In this document: positions 6,308-7,557 of the stretch, in pieces | How the letters are laid out: each line of letters begins with the position of its first letter | Position numbering within the stretch: the first letter of the stretch is position 1 | Translations under genes and position numbers: made by a program | Assembly (NCBI GenBank): GCA_945863085.1 | Contig: CAMBCD010000128.1 | Span: forward strand, 1 to 7,557 | Length of the DNA: 7,557 nucleotides | Direction: 5' to 3' | Origin: Bordetella parapertussis | GTDB lineage: Bacteria; Pseudomonadota; Gammaproteobacteria; Burkholderiales; SG8-41 | Notes under the pieces: generated by a model | What the model saw: the letters and a program-made list of their open reading frames with translations, nothing else | Told to the model about the DNA's origin: nothing | The model's database searches: none

Positions 6308-6358
6308 TCAGGATCCGAAACCCTAAAAATAAAACGCTGGCAACGCGATCGCTTGCCT

Positions 6359-6363
6359 GAGGA
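6359..6363 (+). promoter_or_regulatory. Ribosome binding site of the AtuA-family gene
   Basis: GAGGA lies 11 bases before the ATG at 6375, a long but usable spacing. It supports MKEIRILSATGILGSGF as the N-terminus, which is the usual beginning of the family. Confidence 0.6.
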
Positions 6364-6374
6364 ATCCACCCGCC

Positions 6375-7557
6375 ATGAAAGAAATCCGCATCCTGTCCGC
6401 AACCGGCATCCTCGGTTCCGGCTTCCGCGAAGAAACCATGAAACGGGCGATGACGCTGAAGCCCGACTTCATCGGCGCCGACGCCGGTTCCACCGATCCC
6501 GGACCGCACCACCTCGGTTCCGGCGAACCGCAGTTTTCCGATGCCGCCTGCAAACGCGACCTGCGACTGATGATCATCGCGGCCCGCGCCGCAAAAATTC
6601 CGGTACTGGTCGGCTCGGCAATGACCGCCGGCACCGATGCACAGGTCGAACGCCTTGCCGGCAACGCCCGCGAAATCGCGCGCGAAGAAAAACTCAATTT
6701 CAAGCTGGCGACCATCAACTCCGAGCAGGACCGCGCTTACCTGAAAAAACGCCTGAAGGAAGGCCGCATCAAGCCGCTGGCCAACGCGCCGGTATTCGAC
6801 GAAGCGGTGATCGACCGCAGTTCACACATCGTCGGCATGTGCGGCGCCGAACCCTATATCGAGGCGCTGCAGAACGGCGCCGACGTGGTCATTGCCGGAC
6901 GCTCCAGCGACACCTCGATATTCGCCGCGATGCCGGTGATGGAGGGGTTCAATCCGGCCACCGTCTGGCACATGGCCAAGATCATGGAATGCGGCGCCGC
7001 CAGCGTGGTGCTGCGCAAGTATCCGGACTGCAATTTCGCCATCGTCACCGACGACCATTTCATCATCGAACCACCGAATCCCGATTACCGCTGCGATCCG
7101 GCCAGCGTCGCCTCGCACAACCTCTATGAAAACTCGACGCCGTACGAACTGGTCGAACCCTCCGGGATACTGAACACCGTCAACGCGCGTTACGAAGCCG
7201 TTTCCGACCGCGCGGTCAAGGTTTCCGGCAGCACCTTCAAAAAGGCAGATTGCTACACCATCAAACTCGAAGGTGCCGAATTGGCCGGTTACCAGAGCAT
7301 CGTCCTCGGCTCGGTGCGCGACCCGATCATCCTGCGCCAGTTTGACCACTGGCTGGAAAACCTGATCAAGGCCGCGCGCGACCGCATCCGCGCCGTGATG
7401 GGTGACAGCATCGACGACCGTTACCGGCTGGATGTGCGCCAGTTCGGCCGCAATGCGGCGATGGGCGTGCTGGAGCCGGACATGTCGATCGGCCACGAAG
7501 TCGGCCTGCTGTTCCAGATCACCGCGCCCGACCAGAAACTGGCCAACTCATTGGCAA
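6375..7557 (+). CDS. AtuA-family protein (acyclic terpene utilisation, formerly DUF1446), C-terminus outside the window
   Basis: The frame is open for 394 residues up to the window edge with no stop, so it is partial. Family members of this short type have about 450 residues, which leaves roughly 60 missing. Recognisable segments are MKEIRILSATGILGSGF, the near-invariant ADAGSTDPGPHHLGSG (35-50), VLVGSAMTAGTDAQVE (77-92), GADVVIAGRSSDTSIFAA (168-185) and SHNLYENSTPYELVEPSG (247-264). The family is named after the P. aeruginosa AtuA of citronellol/geraniol breakdown, but its biochemical activity is not settled. Members often sit beside CoA-transferases, Bug proteins and a small DUF4387 protein, which would be the expected next gene to the right. 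There is no signal peptide or membrane segment. The gene follows the dioxygenase terminator by about 67 bases. Its own promoter is not clear: the best pair, TTGCGT (6300-6305) and TAAAAA (6324-6329), is weak. Confidence 0.88.
   Translation, partial: MKEIRILSATGILGSGFREETMKRAMTLKPDFIGADAGSTDPGPHHLGSGEPQFSDAACKRDLRLMIIAARAAKIPVLVGSAMTAGTDAQVERLAGNAREIAREEKLNFKLATINSEQDRAYLKKRLKEGRIKPLANAPVFDEAVIDRSSHIVGMCGAEPYIEALQNGADVVIAGRSSDTSIFAAMPVMEGFNPATVWHMAKIMECGAASVVLRKYPDCNFAIVTDDHFIIEPPNPDYRCDPASVASHNLYENSTPYELVEPSGILNTVNARYEAVSDRAVKVSGSTFKKADCYTIKLEGAELAGYQSIVLGSVRDPIILRQFDHWLENLIKAARDRIRAVMGDSIDDRYRLDVRQFGRNAAMGVLEPDMSIGHEVGLLFQITAPDQKLANSLA

Noticed and set aside
6303..6316. GTTTTCAGGATCC before the AtuA-family gene as a third copy of the promoter block
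   Set aside because: The likeness is limited to a few bases around AGGAT. The extended -10 is broken, and the sequence upstream is the terminator stem, not the AT-rich arm.
5254..6402. 382-residue open frame on the - strand opposite the dioxygenase
   Set aside because: It is longer than the dioxygenase but has no family motif, runs through the promoter and the terminator, and opposes a gene with all catalytic residues in place.
6822..7496. 224-residue open frame on the - strand and a 258-residue + frame (6353-7129) over the AtuA-family gene
   Set aside because: The + frame starting at 6375 gives an uninterrupted AtuA-family protein to the window edge. The other two are Arg- or Ala/Val-rich shadows with no recognisable domain.

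Overview
The window looks like a stretch of chromosome from a Gram-negative proteobacterium, most likely a betaproteobacterium of the Burkholderiales type. The grounds are a GC-rich coding style, a periplasmic Bug/TctC-type binding protein (a family greatly expanded in that group), a CysB-family LysR regulator, and an AtuA-family protein of the kind common there. The lineage is inferred from gene content only. No phage, insertion sequence, CRISPR, tRNA or rRNA was seen.

Layout from left to right: the C-terminal part of an NAD(P)-dependent aldehyde dehydrogenase (+, cut by the window start); a 136-base gap holding a promoter; a Bug/TctC solute-binding protein (+) directly followed by a thiamine-diphosphate enzyme related to benzoylformate decarboxylase (+), which form an operon; then, convergent and with overlapping stop codons, a YibF-like glutathione S-transferase (-) and a CysB-family LysR regulator (-). 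Divergent from the regulator across 120 bases is a TauD/TfdA-type Fe(II)/2-oxoglutarate dioxygenase (+), closed by a hairpin terminator. The last gene is an AtuA-family protein (+) that runs off the right edge. It has no stop in the window, so a stop-to-stop ORF search misses it.

The set reads as a catabolic island for a small organic acid or sulfonate. One possible order is capture of an anion in the periplasm by the Bug protein, oxygenation by the dioxygenase, carbon-carbon cleavage or decarboxylation of a 2-oxo acid by the ThDP enzyme, oxidation of the resulting aldehyde by the dehydrogenase, and a CoA-linked or hydratase-like step involving the AtuA-family protein. The substrate cannot be read from the sequence.

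The strongest unexpected signal is a promoter block that occurs twice. The bases upstream of the Bug/ThDP operon (955-1006) and those upstream of the dioxygenase (5261-5312) match at 39 of 52 positions without a gap, including an extended -10 (TGTTAGGAT). The second copy lies next to the LysR gene, so the regulator probably controls both operons as one regulon. The regulator aligns with E. coli CysB without gaps through the ligand-binding domain, yet four of the five residues that hold sulfate in CysB are changed. This suggests a different effector. Comparisons with CysB, TauD and benzoylformate decarboxylase are from memory of those sequences and should be rechecked by alignment.
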